Shown: piece after piece, positions 63,500 through 64,000 of the stretch
Layout: every line of letters begins with the position of its first letter
Position numbering within the stretch: position 1 is the stretch's first letter
Source of the DNA: Euphorbia lathyris
Taxonomy: Eukaryota; Streptophyta; Magnoliopsida; Malpighiales; Euphorbiaceae
Assembly (NCBI RefSeq): GCF_963576675.1
Contig: NC_088915.1
Span: 35,803,501-35,867,500, forward strand
DNA: 64,000 nucleotides
Direction of reading: 5' to 3'
The notes under the pieces: model-generated
Databases searched by the model: none
What the model was told of the DNA's origin: nothing
The model's input: the letters and a program-made list of their open reading frames with translations, nothing else
Program-made: the position numbers and the translations under genes

Positions 63500-64000
63500 T
63501 TAATTAATGATCCCTGAGGGCGGGTCATTCTCCTCAATATGGCAGAACTGAAGAAAAGAAGTCCCTAAAGCGAATCATAATCCTATGCGGTAGGAACAAA
63601 TGGTCCCATAAAGGGCGGGTTATTCCTTTCTAAAGGAAATATAACTCTCAAGAAGCCCCTAGAGGTTAACAATGGATACAGTTGACCACCTATCCACGAA
63701 GAAGAAAAAACCCCTAAAAGTGCATCATATCCATATATGATCCCATCTAGGGCGGGTCCACTTTCCTCCAAGATAGAAAAATAAAACACCATCTAGACAG
63801 CCCTAAAGAGCTTTTTATACCTTTAGGGGGGGCTTCTGATAACAACCCAAATTATTCTTGAATAAGGAATAAGAGAAAATTAATAGAAATAATGGCAAAC
63901 CATTATTCCTTCTAGAGATATTTATGCATGATTAATGTGGAATTAATGTTAATTAATGCAGGATTAATGCAGGGTGAATATGCAAATAATGAGGAAAAGG
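63500..64000 (+). mobile_element. 3' end of a fifth Tat-lineage element (E) running off the window
   Basis: TAGGGGGGGCTTC at 63824-63836 is followed at 63837 by TGATAACAACCC, the same 13-nt PPT and LTR start as element D. The preceding 330 bp contain three worn repeats of an AGGGCGGGT-containing unit (63526, 63618, 63752). The LTR continues beyond 64000. Sequence after TGATAAC differs from the D LTR, so it is a related but distinct family. It sits in the PHS1 intron. Confidence 0.6.

Overview
The window is plant nuclear DNA, most likely from a eudicot. Two ordinary host genes sit in a sea of nested LTR retrotransposons and DNA transposons. Plant origin is supported by GT-AG introns, an SR45a-type splicing factor gene, a plastidial alpha-glucan phosphorylase (PHS1) and plant-specific element lineages: Tat/Ogre with a second, archaeal-type RNase H, Athila, a chromovirus, plant L1-type LINEs and copia. 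The species cannot be told from the sequence. All comparisons and counts were made by eye.

Layout. (1) 1-15999: the 3' part of a Tat/Ogre-like element A (+). It has the integrase end of pol, a five-exon plant mobile domain gene on the opposite strand, a 39-bp minisatellite and a 2.8-kb 3' LTR. An Athila 5' fragment (4036-~12440) is inserted in it, and a complete chromovirus (4614-10634, minus, TSD CCGAG) is inserted inside the Athila LTR. (2) 16000-17593: a LINE fragment, followed by element B (17594-~24670, minus). B is a deletion derivative of the same family as A, so the two 3' LTRs face each other. (3) 24690-27354: a LINE remnant, then a MITE that is itself split by a Pack-MULE carrying a PPR gene fragment (TSD ATAAATTAA). 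(4) 28019-29927: the intact SR45a-type gene, followed by a 5'-truncated LINE (30554-31808) and a MULE-type MITE (31880-32922). (5) 32957-43580: Tat element C (+, TSD TAGCT, LTRs 2/264 different). (6) 43690-47230: a copia gag split by a hAT-like element, then an LTR-like remnant. (7) 49570-59697: Tat element D (minus, TSD AATTT, LTRs 7/482 different). (8) 59698-64000: the last three exons of PHS1 (minus) and an upstream intron of at least 1.7 kb holding a MITE and the 3' end of a fifth Tat element.

The most interesting material is inside the Tat elements. Three of them (A, C, D) carry a multi-exon gene on the antisense strand between pol and the 3' LTR, convergent with gag-pol. Each product has an N-terminal domain of the plant-mobile or 'putative gypsy type transposon' kind and a coiled-coil tail. 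The A gene is apparently intact, about 590 codons with phase-0 GT-AG introns throughout. Element C has a primer binding site that matches not 18 but about 50 nt of tRNA-Phe, ending one base before position 26. Its relative D uses the same tRNA with an ordinary 18-nt site. The A/B LTRs carry an array of GC-rich palindromes directly upstream of a TATA box that lies in the loop of a perfect 13-bp inverted repeat. The unrelated Athila LTR has a comparable palindrome cluster upstream of its TATA box.
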